Assembly: GCA_946631535.1 (NCBI GenBank) | Contig: CAMPAF010000160.1 | Location: 1-6,940 of the forward strand | Length of the DNA: 6,940 nt | Direction: 5' to 3' | Source of the DNA: an uncultured Verrucomicrobiota bacterium | GTDB lineage: Bacteria > Verrucomicrobiota > Kiritimatiellia > RFP12 > UBA1067 | Shown: piece by piece, positions 1-6,149 of the stretch | Position numbering within the stretch: the first letter of the stretch is position 1 | How the letters are laid out: each line of letters starts with the position of its first letter | The notes under the pieces: model-generated | The model's database searches: none | What the model was told of the DNA's origin: nothing | Seen by the model: the letters and a program-made list of their open reading frames with translations, nothing else | Made by a program: the position numbers and the translations under genes

Positions 1-754
1 CGCCGTCCACGCAGATCACCTGCCCGACGATGAAGCGCGTCTTCTCCACGTCCGCCAGGAACTGGATCATAGGCACGATCTCCTCCACCTTTCCGCCCCT
101 TCCCACGGGTATCTTGCGCGAGAAGCTCGCCACGTCCTCCTTCGAGTAGCGCTCCGCGAGCTTCGTGAAGATGAGGCCCGGCGCCACGCAGTTCACGCGG
201 ATGCCGTACTTCGCCACCTCCACGCCCAGGGCGCGCGTGAACATGTTGAGTCCGCCCTTGCCGGCCGAGTACGGCAGCATGCGGCGGTGCACCCACGTCA
301 CCATGCTGTGGATGGAGGAGATGTTGACGATGCGCCCTTCGGTCTTCTTCTCCACCATGTCGGCCACCGCGTAGCGAGAGCAGTACGCCGCCGCGTTCAG
401 GTTGAGCGCGATCTGGCTGTCCCAGTATTCCATGGGCATGTCCTTGAACTCGCCCTTCGGGCCTCCGGGGATCTGCAGGGCGCCGCCGGCATTGTTCACG
501 AGCACGTCGATCCTGCCGAATGTCGCGACGAAGTCCTCGACCATCGCCTTGCAGTGGTCGTGGCTGCCCACGTCGCCAGCGTATATCTTCGTCTTGACGC
601 CGTACTTGGCGCATTCCGCCGCCACGGCCTCAGCGCCGGCCGGGTTCTTGTTGCAGGTGATGCCGACGTTCGCGCCCTCGTCGCGCGCGAAAGCGACCGC
701 GCATCCCGCGCCGATGCCGTGGGACGAGCCGGTTATCAAGATGTTTCTTGCCAT
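1..754 (-). CDS. SDR-family NAD(P)-dependent oxidoreductase, C-terminus cut by window edge
   Basis: Translating the minus strand from the ATG at 754 gives 251 uninterrupted residues with the complete classical SDR signature. The Rossmann cofactor motif TGSSHGIG is at residues 8-15, NNAG at 87-90, the active-site Asn at 118, the catalytic Ser at 147, and Y162-x3-K166. The PG motif is at 192-193, and the visible end reads GQVICVDG. SDRs usually stop a few residues after such a VDGG segment, so only a handful of codons are missing to the left. The loop between Ser and Tyr is about two residues longer than in FabG. No Asp ends the second beta strand (TCNK, 33-36), which hints at NADP(H), weakly. 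A weak AAGG Shine-Dalgarno lies 8 bases upstream, and a good promoter precedes it. It is probably a sugar or polyol dehydrogenase, or a FabG-like ketoreductase; the substrate cannot be read from sequence. It is divergent from the glycosidase gene and may share its control region. Confidence 0.93.
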   Translation of the reverse strand, partial: MARNILITGSSHGIGAGCAVAFARDEGANVGITCNKNPAGAEAVAAECAKYGVKTKIYAGDVGSHDHCKAMVEDFVATFGRIDVLVNNAGGALQIPGGPKGEFKDMPMEYWDSQIALNLNAAAYCSRYAVADMVEKKTEGRIVNISSIHSMVTWVHRRMLPYSAGKGGLNMFTRALGVEVAKYGIRVNCVAPGLIFTKLAERYSKEDVASFSRKIPVGRGGKVEEIVPMIQFLADVEKTRFIVGQVICVDG

Positions 755-786
755 TTTCTAGACCTTGAAGTTCTGTGGACGGCGCT

Positions 787-815
787 ATTATACCGAAAGC
801 CTCCCGATAGGGCAA
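787..815 (-). promoter_or_regulatory. Predicted sigma70-like promoter for the leftward SDR gene
   Basis: On the minus strand a perfect TATAAT (792-787) lies 17 bases downstream of TTGCCC (815-810, four of six matches to TTGACA). Transcription would begin near 780, giving a 5' leader of about 26 bases before the ATG at 754. A perfect -10 box with ideal spacing in otherwise GC-rich DNA is unlikely to be chance, but there are no transcript data. Confidence 0.6.
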
Positions 816-833
816 CAAGCCGCTCGCGGCTTG
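816..833. promoter_or_regulatory. Perfect palindrome between divergent promoters, candidate operator
   Basis: CAAGCCGCTCGCGGCTTG has two perfectly complementary 8-base arms around a 2-base centre. It abuts the leftward -35 box (810-815) and overlaps the first three bases of the rightward -35 box (831-836). Both predicted start sites (near 780 and 866) lie outside it and point away from it. It would therefore not be transcribed from either promoter, which argues for a protein-binding site rather than an RNA hairpin. No regulator gene is present in the window, so the binding family is unknown. Confidence 0.45.
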
Positions 834-859
834 ACGGACGGGGTGGCGTTTTGTATCCT
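831..859 (+). promoter_or_regulatory. Predicted sigma70-like promoter for the glycosidase-SDR pair
   Basis: TTGACG (831-836, five of six matches) and TATCCT (854-859, four of six) are separated by exactly 17 bases. The predicted start is near 866, leaving a leader of about 23 bases that includes the purine-rich ribosome-binding site at 873-881 (AAGGAAAGG), 7 bases before the ATG at 889. The -35 box overlaps the right arm of the 816-833 palindrome, so a protein bound there could control this promoter. Confidence 0.55.
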
Positions 860-888
860 AGTGGAAACCACGAAGGAAAGGCAACACG

Positions 889-2268
889 ATGAAAAGAATA
901 TTTTTTGCTCTGATGGCCGCAAGCGCGCTCTGCGTCCCCGCGGCGGAAGTGAAGGTCGACTTCGGCAAGGCCGTCGGACCGGTGAAGAGGGTCAACGGCG
1001 TCGGGCAGCCGCCCCTAGTCGGCAAGCTGGCCGACTACCCGATGTTCCACTACCTCAAGGATGCCGGCATACCATACTCGCGCCTCCACGACGTGGGCGG
1101 CTGGCTCGGCGGCGGCCTGTTCGTGGACATCCCGGTGATCTTCCCGGACTTCGACGCCGACGAGAACGACCCGAAGAGCTACCGCTTCGCCTACACGGAC
1201 TCGCTCCTGAAGGCGCTCGAAAAGAACGGCGTAGAGCCCTTCTTCCGCCTGGGCGTGACGATCGAGAACTTCGTCTCGCGCGGTTACCCGCCGATGAACA
1301 TCCTGCCGCCGAAGGACTTCGCCAAGTGGGGCCGCATCTGCGAGCACGTGATCCGCCACTACACCGAGGGCTGGGCTGACGGCTTCAGGATGAATATCAC
1401 CTACTGGGAAATCTGGAACGAGCCGGAGAACCATCCGGACGACAACCGCAACCCGATGTTCCGCGGCCCCTTCTCCGAGTACATGCGCCTCTACGGCACG
1501 GTGGCGCCATACCTGAAGACCAAGTTCCCGCACCTCAAGATCGGCGCCTACGGACACTGCGGCTTCTACGCCGGCGTCGGCTCGGACCACATCCCCGCCG
1601 CCAACTCCACGCCGCGCACGAAATACTTCGTGGAATGCTCGCACAAGTTCCTCGCCGCCGCGCGCGACAACAAGTGGCCGCTCGACTTTTTCTCCTACCA
1701 CTCCTACTCCGCGCCAACCGAGGCCCTGCGCCAGGTACGCTTCGCGGACGAGCACCTCAACCAGTACGGCTTCACCGCCGACAAGTGCGAGCGCATCTTC
1801 AACGAGTGGCTGCCGTACGTGAGCCACAAGAACCTCGGCTCCGCCCTCCAGGCCGCCGGCGTGGCAGCCGAGCTGATCGGCCTGCAGAACGGCCCCTGCG
1901 ACGTGGCGTGCATCTACGACGCGCGCTGCGGGGTGGGCAACTACTCGCCGCTATTCAACCCGCTCACCTACAAGCCGCACAAGGCATACTACGCTTTCAC
2001 CGCGTTCAAGGAGCTACGCGACCGCGGCACCGCCGTGGCCGTACAGACGGCGGGCGACAAGAACCTTTGGGTGGCGGCGGCAAGGGGCGAGAAGGACGCC
2101 GCCGTGATGATGGCGAACGATTCCGACAAGGCGATCCCGCTCGCGTGCGACTTCCAGGGACGCACAGTAGCCTCCTGCCGCATCACCGACAACGACCGCA
2201 CCGACGCCGCCGTCCCCTTCCCGTCAGAGCTGCCGCCGCGTTCCTTCATCGTGGCGATCCTGCACTAG
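889..2268 (+). CDS. Secreted clan GH-A glycoside hydrolase, GH39-like
   Basis: The product is 459 residues. It begins with a Sec signal peptide (MKR, then a hydrophobic stretch from about residue 4 to 16, with likely cleavage in VPAAE at 16-20), so it should act in the periplasm or outside the cell. The (beta/alpha)8 catalytic region shows YWEIWNEPE at 172-180, where E178 fits the general acid/base. FNEW at 304-307 places the probable nucleophile at E306. The order and spacing (about 128 residues) fit GH39 (beta-xylosidase and alpha-L-iduronidase type) and retaining clan GH-A enzymes generally. HSY at 271-273 is another typical active-site strand. A beta-rich C-terminal part (about 385-459) resembles the accessory sandwich of such enzymes. 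The start is supported by AAGGAAAGG 7 bases upstream. It is the first gene of a probable two-gene unit with an SDR. GH51, GH30 or GH79 are possible alternatives, and substrate specificity is not predictable. Confidence 0.88.
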   Translation: MKRIFFALMAASALCVPAAEVKVDFGKAVGPVKRVNGVGQPPLVGKLADYPMFHYLKDAGIPYSRLHDVGGWLGGGLFVDIPVIFPDFDADENDPKSYRFAYTDSLLKALEKNGVEPFFRLGVTIENFVSRGYPPMNILPPKDFAKWGRICEHVIRHYTEGWADGFRMNITYWEIWNEPENHPDDNRNPMFRGPFSEYMRLYGTVAPYLKTKFPHLKIGAYGHCGFYAGVGSDHIPAANSTPRTKYFVECSHKFLAAARDNKWPLDFFSYHSYSAPTEALRQVRFADEHLNQYGFTADKCERIFNEWLPYVSHKNLGSALQAAGVAAELIGLQNGPCDVACIYDARCGVGNYSPLFNPLTYKPHKAYYAFTAFKELRDRGTAVAVQTAGDKNLWVAAARGEKDAAVMMANDSDKAIPLACDFQGRTVASCRITDNDRTDAAVPFPSELPPRSFIVAILH

Positions 2269-2273
2269 AAGAC

Positions 2274-2307
2274 TTTCCGCGTATTTCGTGTGTTTCGTGG
2301 TTTCTAG
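2274..2307 (+). repeat. TTTCGTG-unit imperfect tandem repeat in intergenic gap
   Basis: Four related units follow the glycosidase stop codon: TTTCCGCG (2274), TTTCGTG (2284-2290), TTTCGTG (2293-2299) and TTTCTAG (2301-2307), with a period of about 8-10 bases. The stretch is T/G-rich and unlike the surrounding C/G-rich coding DNA. I recall similar strings as dispersed intergenic elements in environmental bacterial genomes, but that memory is not evidence here. It lies between two same-strand genes and has no dyad symmetry, so it is not an obvious terminator. Confidence 0.6.
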
Positions 2308-2318
2308 ATTACCATCGC

Positions 2319-2323
2319 GAGAG
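2319..2323 (+). promoter_or_regulatory. Weak ribosome-binding site that bears on the SDR start choice
   Basis: GAGAG is the only purine-rich stretch before the second SDR. It ends 2 bases before the ATG at 2326 but 8 bases before the in-frame ATG at 2332. The spacing therefore favours 2332, which would give a protein starting MNTLITGASSG, a very usual SDR N-terminus. Confidence 0.45.
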
Positions 2324-2325
2324 AC

Positions 2326-3099
2326 ATGCCAATGAACACCTTGATAACAGGAGCCAGTTCCGGGATCGGCGAGGCGATCGCCCTTGCATGCGCGGCCCGC
2401 GGAGACCGCCTCTTCATCTGTGGACGCAACGCGGAGCGGCTGTCCGCCGTCGCCGACGCCTGCCGCAAGCTAGGCGCGACGGTCCAGGAGCAGGTGCTTG
2501 ACGTCACGGACGAGGACGCCACGCGCCGCTGGCTCCAGGAGTGCGACGCCGCCGCCCCTCTAGACCGCGTGTTCTCCAACGCCGGGGTCTCCACCGGCGT
2601 GGAGAACGAGGCAAACTCCCGCCGCACCTTCGCCATCAACGTAGGAGGATGCGTCAACACTGTCCTGCCGACCATCGAGCTGTTCCGCAAGCGCAAGCCG
2701 GCGGACGGCGGCCCGATCCCAGGCCACCCGCAGATCGTCATCACGGCCTCGATCGCCGGATACGGCCCGCTGAAGGCGTGCCCGGCCTACTCCGCCACGA
2801 AGAGCTGCGTGAAGACGTGGGGCCTGTCCCTTCGCGGGATGCTCGCTCCGGAGGGCATCCGCGTGTCGGTCGTGTGCCCGGGGTTCGTGAGGTCGCGCCT
2901 CACTGACGGCAACACGTGCCCGATGCCGTTCTTCATGGAGGCCGACAAGGCCGCGAAGATCATCCTGCGGCGCGCCGACAAGAACATAGGCGTCATCGCC
3001 TTCCCTTGGCCGATGCGCCTAGCCACATGGTGGCTATCCACTCTCCCCTACCGCTTCAACGAACTGATCAACCGCCTTCTTCCGAAGAAGGTGATCTAG
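2326..3099 (+). CDS. SDR-family oxidoreductase with hydrophobic C-terminal tail
   Basis: The product is 257 residues from the outer ATG; the inner ATG at 2332 (255 residues) has better ribosome-site spacing and may be the true start. Motifs numbered from the outer start are TGASSGIG at 8-15, SNAG at 84-87, the active-site Asn at 105, Ser at 142, Y155-x3-K159 and PG at 185-186. Beta strand 2 ends in CGRN (32-35), where the Arg favours NADP(H). The last 30 or so residues (FPWPMRLATWWLSTLP, then FNELINRLLPKK) form an aromatic, hydrophobic and basic amphipathic segment. This is typical of the DltE-like SDR group and may touch the membrane or a lipid-like substrate. It is therefore less clearly a sugar dehydrogenase than its neighbours. 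It follows the glycosidase by 57 bp with no obvious promoter of its own and probably shares its transcript. Confidence 0.92.
   Translation: MPMNTLITGASSGIGEAIALACAARGDRLFICGRNAERLSAVADACRKLGATVQEQVLDVTDEDATRRWLQECDAAAPLDRVFSNAGVSTGVENEANSRRTFAINVGGCVNTVLPTIELFRKRKPADGGPIPGHPQIVITASIAGYGPLKACPAYSATKSCVKTWGLSLRGMLAPEGIRVSVVCPGFVRSRLTDGNTCPMPFFMEADKAAKIILRRADKNIGVIAFPWPMRLATWWLSTLPYRFNELINRLLPKKVI
3075..3091. terminator. Hairpin at convergent gene ends, possible terminator without a T-tract
   Basis: CCTTCTTCCGAAGAAGG is a perfect inverted repeat with 7-base arms and a 3-base loop. It lies inside the last codons of the plus-strand SDR, 8 bases before the end of its stop codon, and just beyond the stop of the minus-strand SDR. 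No run of T follows on either strand, so a classical intrinsic terminator is not shown. Its place at the only convergent junction suggests a role in ending or stabilising one or both transcripts. The alternative is chance, because the arms encode Leu-Pro-Lys-Lys. Confidence 0.3.
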
Positions 3100-3102
3100 C
3101 CG

Positions 3103-3906
3103 TCAGAAGTCGACATCTTCCGGCATGTGCTGGGCGCTGCAGCCGGCGTCCACCACTAGGCGCTCGCCGCCGATGTTGCGGGCGGCGTCGGAAGCGAGGA
3201 ACGCCACCGCATCGGCGATGTCGCTGCCTGTCGCCTCGTGGCGGAGCGGACAGTTGAGGCGGCGGCGCGCCTTGATCTTCTCGTCGAGGACGTCCCACCG
3301 CTCCGTGTAGATGTAGCCGGGCGCGACCTCGTTCACGCGGATGCCGAGCGGACCGAGATCGAGCGCGAGCGAACGCACGAGCGCGTCGATGCCGCCCTTC
3401 GATGTCACGTAGGCGGTGCGGTTGCGGATCGCGCGCATCGAGGTGTTCGAGCCGAGGAAGACCACCACCCCCTTCTGGCGCGTGGCGGGATTCGGGTCCT
3501 GCTTCATGAAGAAGCGGTTGCACGCCGCCTGCGTCACCTGGAAGCCGCCGAGCAGGTTGACCTTGAAGACGTCGAGCATCTGCGCGGTCGTCATCTCCAG
3601 CGGGCCGCCGTGCCCGAGGCCTTGGTTGGCGGCGTTGTTCACGAGGATGTCGAGCCGCCCGGCCTTCTCCTCGATCACGTCGAAGAGGTGCGCCACCTGC
3701 GCGGCGTCCGAGACGTCGCAGGGCACGGCCGTGAAATCGCCGATGTTCCGCGAACGCAGGATCTGCTCGCCCTTCGTCGTGGACTCTGGCGTCGACCCGC
3801 ACATGAACACCTGCGCGCCCTCGCGCACGAACAGGTCGACAATCTCTATGCCGGTGTTCCGGTTGCCGCCGGTCACCAGCACCACTTTTCCTTCGAAACG
3901 CTTCAT
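3103..3906 (-). CDS. SDR-family oxidoreductase with variant glycine-rich motif
   Basis: The product is 267 residues and the last gene of the leftward operon. The catalytic set is intact: Asn117, Ser153, Y166-x3-K170 and VAPG at 194-197. Two cofactor-region motifs differ from the textbook form. The nucleotide-binding loop is TGGNRNTG (12-19), with Asn in place of the second Gly. The usual NNAG is NNAA (90-93). Both variants occur in working SDRs, so inactivity is not implied. The C-terminus follows the usual DAG position with SAQHMPEDVDF, an acidic tail slightly longer than normal. The ATG at 3906 has AAGGA (3919-3915) about 8 bases upstream, and this site lies just after the upstream gene's stop, with 14 bases between the two reading frames. 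The role is probably oxidation or reduction of a sugar, polyol or cyclitol related to its operon partners; the substrate is unknown. Confidence 0.92.
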   Translation of the reverse strand: MKRFEGKVVLVTGGNRNTGIEIVDLFVREGAQVFMCGSTPESTTKGEQILRSRNIGDFTAVPCDVSDAAQVAHLFDVIEEKAGRLDILVNNAANQGLGHGGPLEMTTAQMLDVFKVNLLGGFQVTQAACNRFFMKQDPNPATRQKGVVVFLGSNTSMRAIRNRTAYVTSKGGIDALVRSLALDLGPLGIRVNEVAPGYIYTERWDVLDEKIKARRRLNCPLRHEATGSDIADAVAFLASDAARNIGGERLVVDAGCSAQHMPEDVDF

Positions 3907-3920
3907 TTCATGGTTCCTTT

Positions 3921-4808
3921 CTAAAACTTGCAGACAATGCCGACAGTGCCGACCGTCAGGTCACGGCGGGAGTTGTGCGTCTTCTTCGCCTTCACGCGGT
4001 CGCGCGCGTCGGAGTCGACGAGGCCGAACTGCTGCACGCTCGCGTAGACGGACGCCCACGAGGATATCTTCCACGAGAGGGTGAACATCGCGTTTAGCGC
4101 CTGCACGCCGCTGTGGTATTTCGACCATGCAGGATCCTTGGGCCCGTAGCGCTGCTGGTAATGGTTTTCGTTGCCGCCCTCGCCGTAGAAGTTCGGAGTG
4201 AACGTAAGCGTGTCCGTGAGACGGAAAGCATGCTGCACGCCGATGCGGACGTACAGCCAGTCGCGCGGATGCACTGCCCGGCGCACGAGGTAGTACGGCG
4301 TGATCCACGGGTTCTCCAGGCGCTGCGCGCATCTCCACTCCTGGACACTGTGGTCGAGGCCGTGCCTGTATCCGGGCAGGTTCACCCAGGTGCGCATCAC
4401 GTCGCTCGAGAGCCGCCAGTCGTCGGATATCTGCCAGTCGTACCCGTAGCGGATGGTGAGGTCGCGCTCCTGGAAGAACATGTTCTTGTGCATCGTGTCC
4501 ATCTTGTGCGTGAGCGACGAGATGGTCCAGAAGTCGAAGCCTATGCGGCCGATCGGAGCCAGCGGCTTGAGCGGGATGTCGGCGCTCAGCAGCTGCGACG
4601 ACATGGGCCGCGCCTCCAGCACCTTTCCGCGGGAGAGGTAGGCGCTGCGCAGGTCGGCCCCTGCGGTGATCGACATGAAGTCGAGCCCGCACGCGCTCTT
4701 GAGATCCGCCGGATTCCAGAACTTCGGGTCCCAGTAGTCAACAAGCCCGTCGGCCTGCGCGCCAAAGGCGAGCAGGCCGACAAGGGCCACGCTGGCGAGT
4801 CGCCGCAT
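3921..4808 (-). CDS. Putative outer-membrane beta-barrel protein (porin-like), family not recognised
   Basis: The product is 295 residues. A clear Sec signal peptide (MRR plus hydrophobic core, likely cleavage after AQA at 17-19) is followed by a mature chain rich in Tyr, Trp and Phe. There is no long hydrophobic helix, and stretches alternate polar and apolar residues (for example 184-195, 198-208, 236-258). The final segment DLTVGTVGIVCKF (283-295) ends in Phe, the usual C-terminal signal of barrels inserted by the Bam machinery. The pattern near 50-75 (Ser-Ala-Tyr then Arg-Gly) loosely recalls TorF-like putative porins, but I cannot assign a family. I chose the ATG at 4808 because the signal peptide starts there. 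An upstream extension in this frame would only read through the phosphoesterase gene out of frame. The start overlaps the upstream stop codon by one base (TGATG), implying translational coupling with the exported phosphoesterase. It could serve as a passage for the substrate or product. Confidence 0.7.
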   Translation of the reverse strand: MRRLASVALVGLLAFGAQADGLVDYWDPKFWNPADLKSACGLDFMSITAGADLRSAYLSRGKVLEARPMSSQLLSADIPLKPLAPIGRIGFDFWTISSLTHKMDTMHKNMFFQERDLTIRYGYDWQISDDWRLSSDVMRTWVNLPGYRHGLDHSVQEWRCAQRLENPWITPYYLVRRAVHPRDWLYVRIGVQHAFRLTDTLTFTPNFYGEGGNENHYQQRYGPKDPAWSKYHSGVQALNAMFTLSWKISSWASVYASVQQFGLVDSDARDRVKAKKTHNSRRDLTVGTVGIVCKF

Positions 4809-6136
4809 CAGGACAACCCCAGGAAACCCTTCCTCGGCTTGAAGGCGTGCGTGCCCACGACCTGTCCCGTGAGTATGTTCTTCACCGTAAGCTTCAGTTC
4901 GCCGCCCGTCGTCTCGCCCTTGATGACCGTGGGGAAGTTCCATGGGTTCTTGCCGGGACCGCCGCCCACAACCTGCGCCCAGGGCCGAGTGGCCGTGGCG
5001 GGGTCGTAGCGGTAGTGGTGCTTGTGCGCGGCCACAACCACCTGCACACCAGCCTCGGCGAAGAGCGGCCCCCACAGGTCGGCGCACTCCTTATGCCAGT
5101 CCGCCCAGTTCTCGAAGCGGTCGCCGGGATTGGCTTCGGGATCGCTGTCGAAGAGCGGGATGTGGCAGAACACGACGATGTACGGCGCGTTCGCGATCTC
5201 CGGGCGCGCGAGCGCGTCCTTGAGCCAGACGGCCTGCGCGGCGCGGTACGGCGAGAAGTTAGCGAGTCCCATCCACTTAGGATGCCAGTCTGGCTTGTCC
5301 TCGCCCGTGTCAAGGCCTATCATGGCCACTTCGCCGAGGCGGATCGCGAAGTTGCGCTTCAGGTCCCAGTCGCGCGAGCTGCGCTCGGAGGGGAGGCGCG
5401 CCATCATCACCTCGTCGAGGTGGCGTATCCACTTGCCGCGGAAGTCGTGGTTGCCGTTGATGAAGAGAAGCGGAATGTCGGACGCGTAGTCCTTGCGCGC
5501 GATCGGCGGCGCGAGGAACGTCTCCACAGCGCGCGCCTTTTCCTCCGTCGTGTTCGTGGCGTCGCCGTTCCACACCGTCAACGCCGGACCGAACGCGAGG
5601 ATGTCCTCGACGACTGGCCCGAACTGCTTCCAGTTCTCGTGCGTGTCGTTCATCACGCAGAAGCGCGCGGGGACGCTCTCGCACGGAGTGACGAAGGAGT
5701 GGACGTTGCCCACCTCCGGCTCGCCGAGCTGGATCGTGTAGGCGCTCTTGTAGACGGCGATCGGCGTGGTGATCGTGCGGTACCAGTAGCGCGTCCCAGG
5801 CTTCAGGCCCACAAGGCGGACCTGGAGCGCCTGGTCGTCGAACGACGTCATGCCGAACCCGCCGCACCGCACGGTCTTCGCGTTCTGGAGCCGAGGGTTG
5901 TCGGAGAACTCGACAGCGCCGTTGGCCAGGCCGTCCACGGCCCAGGCAACGCCCATCGAGTCGGGCGCAGGGCACTGGAGCACAGGCTCGGCCTTTACGC
6001 GCCGCACGCCCCTGACGACGGGCGGCGGCGTGTACGTCTCCTCGCCCTTGGCGCGCGCGGCCGCGGCGGTGCGGGCAAGGGCGCCGGCGGCAAACAGCGT
6101 GCCGCCGGCGAGGAACGAACGTCTGTTCAATTCCAT
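4808..6136 (-). CDS. Tat-exported calcineurin-like metallophosphoesterase, purple acid phosphatase-like
   Basis: The product is 442 residues. The N-terminus MELNRRSFLAGG with a hydrophobic stretch and an Ala-rich region (to about residue 28) is a twin-arginine signal, so the folded, metal-loaded enzyme is exported. Residues of about 50-150 look like the fibronectin-III-like N-terminal domain of purple acid phosphatases (LKPGTRYWYR at 111-120). The metallophosphoesterase core then shows all expected ligands: D164-x-H166 (NDTHEN), D192 (NGDATN), N229-H230-D231 (GNHD), H325 (CHIP) and H371-x-H373. The set is complete, so an active two-metal phosphatase or phosphodiesterase is likely; the substrate is unknown. 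AGGGA (6147-6143) lies 6 bases before the ATG. The gene is 13 bp after the oxidoreductase and overlaps the barrel gene by one base, so the three are probably cotranscribed. Confidence 0.92.
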   Translation of the reverse strand: MELNRRSFLAGGTLFAAGALARTAAAARAKGEETYTPPPVVRGVRRVKAEPVLQCPAPDSMGVAWAVDGLANGAVEFSDNPRLQNAKTVRCGGFGMTSFDDQALQVRLVGLKPGTRYWYRTITTPIAVYKSAYTIQLGEPEVGNVHSFVTPCESVPARFCVMNDTHENWKQFGPVVEDILAFGPALTVWNGDATNTTEEKARAVETFLAPPIARKDYASDIPLLFINGNHDFRGKWIRHLDEVMMARLPSERSSRDWDLKRNFAIRLGEVAMIGLDTGEDKPDWHPKWMGLANFSPYRAAQAVWLKDALARPEIANAPYIVVFCHIPLFDSDPEANPGDRFENWADWHKECADLWGPLFAEAGVQVVVAAHKHHYRYDPATATRPWAQVVGGGPGKNPWNFPTVIKGETTGGELKLTVKNILTGQVVGTHAFKPRKGFLGLS

Positions 6137-6149
6137 CTCAAGTCCCTGA

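Noticed and set aside
287..892. Plus-strand open frame of 201 codons across the first SDR and the divergent promoter region
   Set aside because: It is antisense to an SDR with the complete motif set, and its product has no recognisable features.
1015..1827. Open frame of 270 codons on the minus strand opposite the glycosidase
   Set aside because: Low-complexity Val/Arg/Glu-rich product lying inside a gene with clear catalytic residues; antisense shadow.
4809..5087. A 93-residue N-terminal extension of the barrel-like protein (388 residues in all)
   Set aside because: The extension reads through the phosphoesterase gene in another frame and has no domain character. A good signal peptide begins at the ATG at 4808, with a TGATG coupling site.
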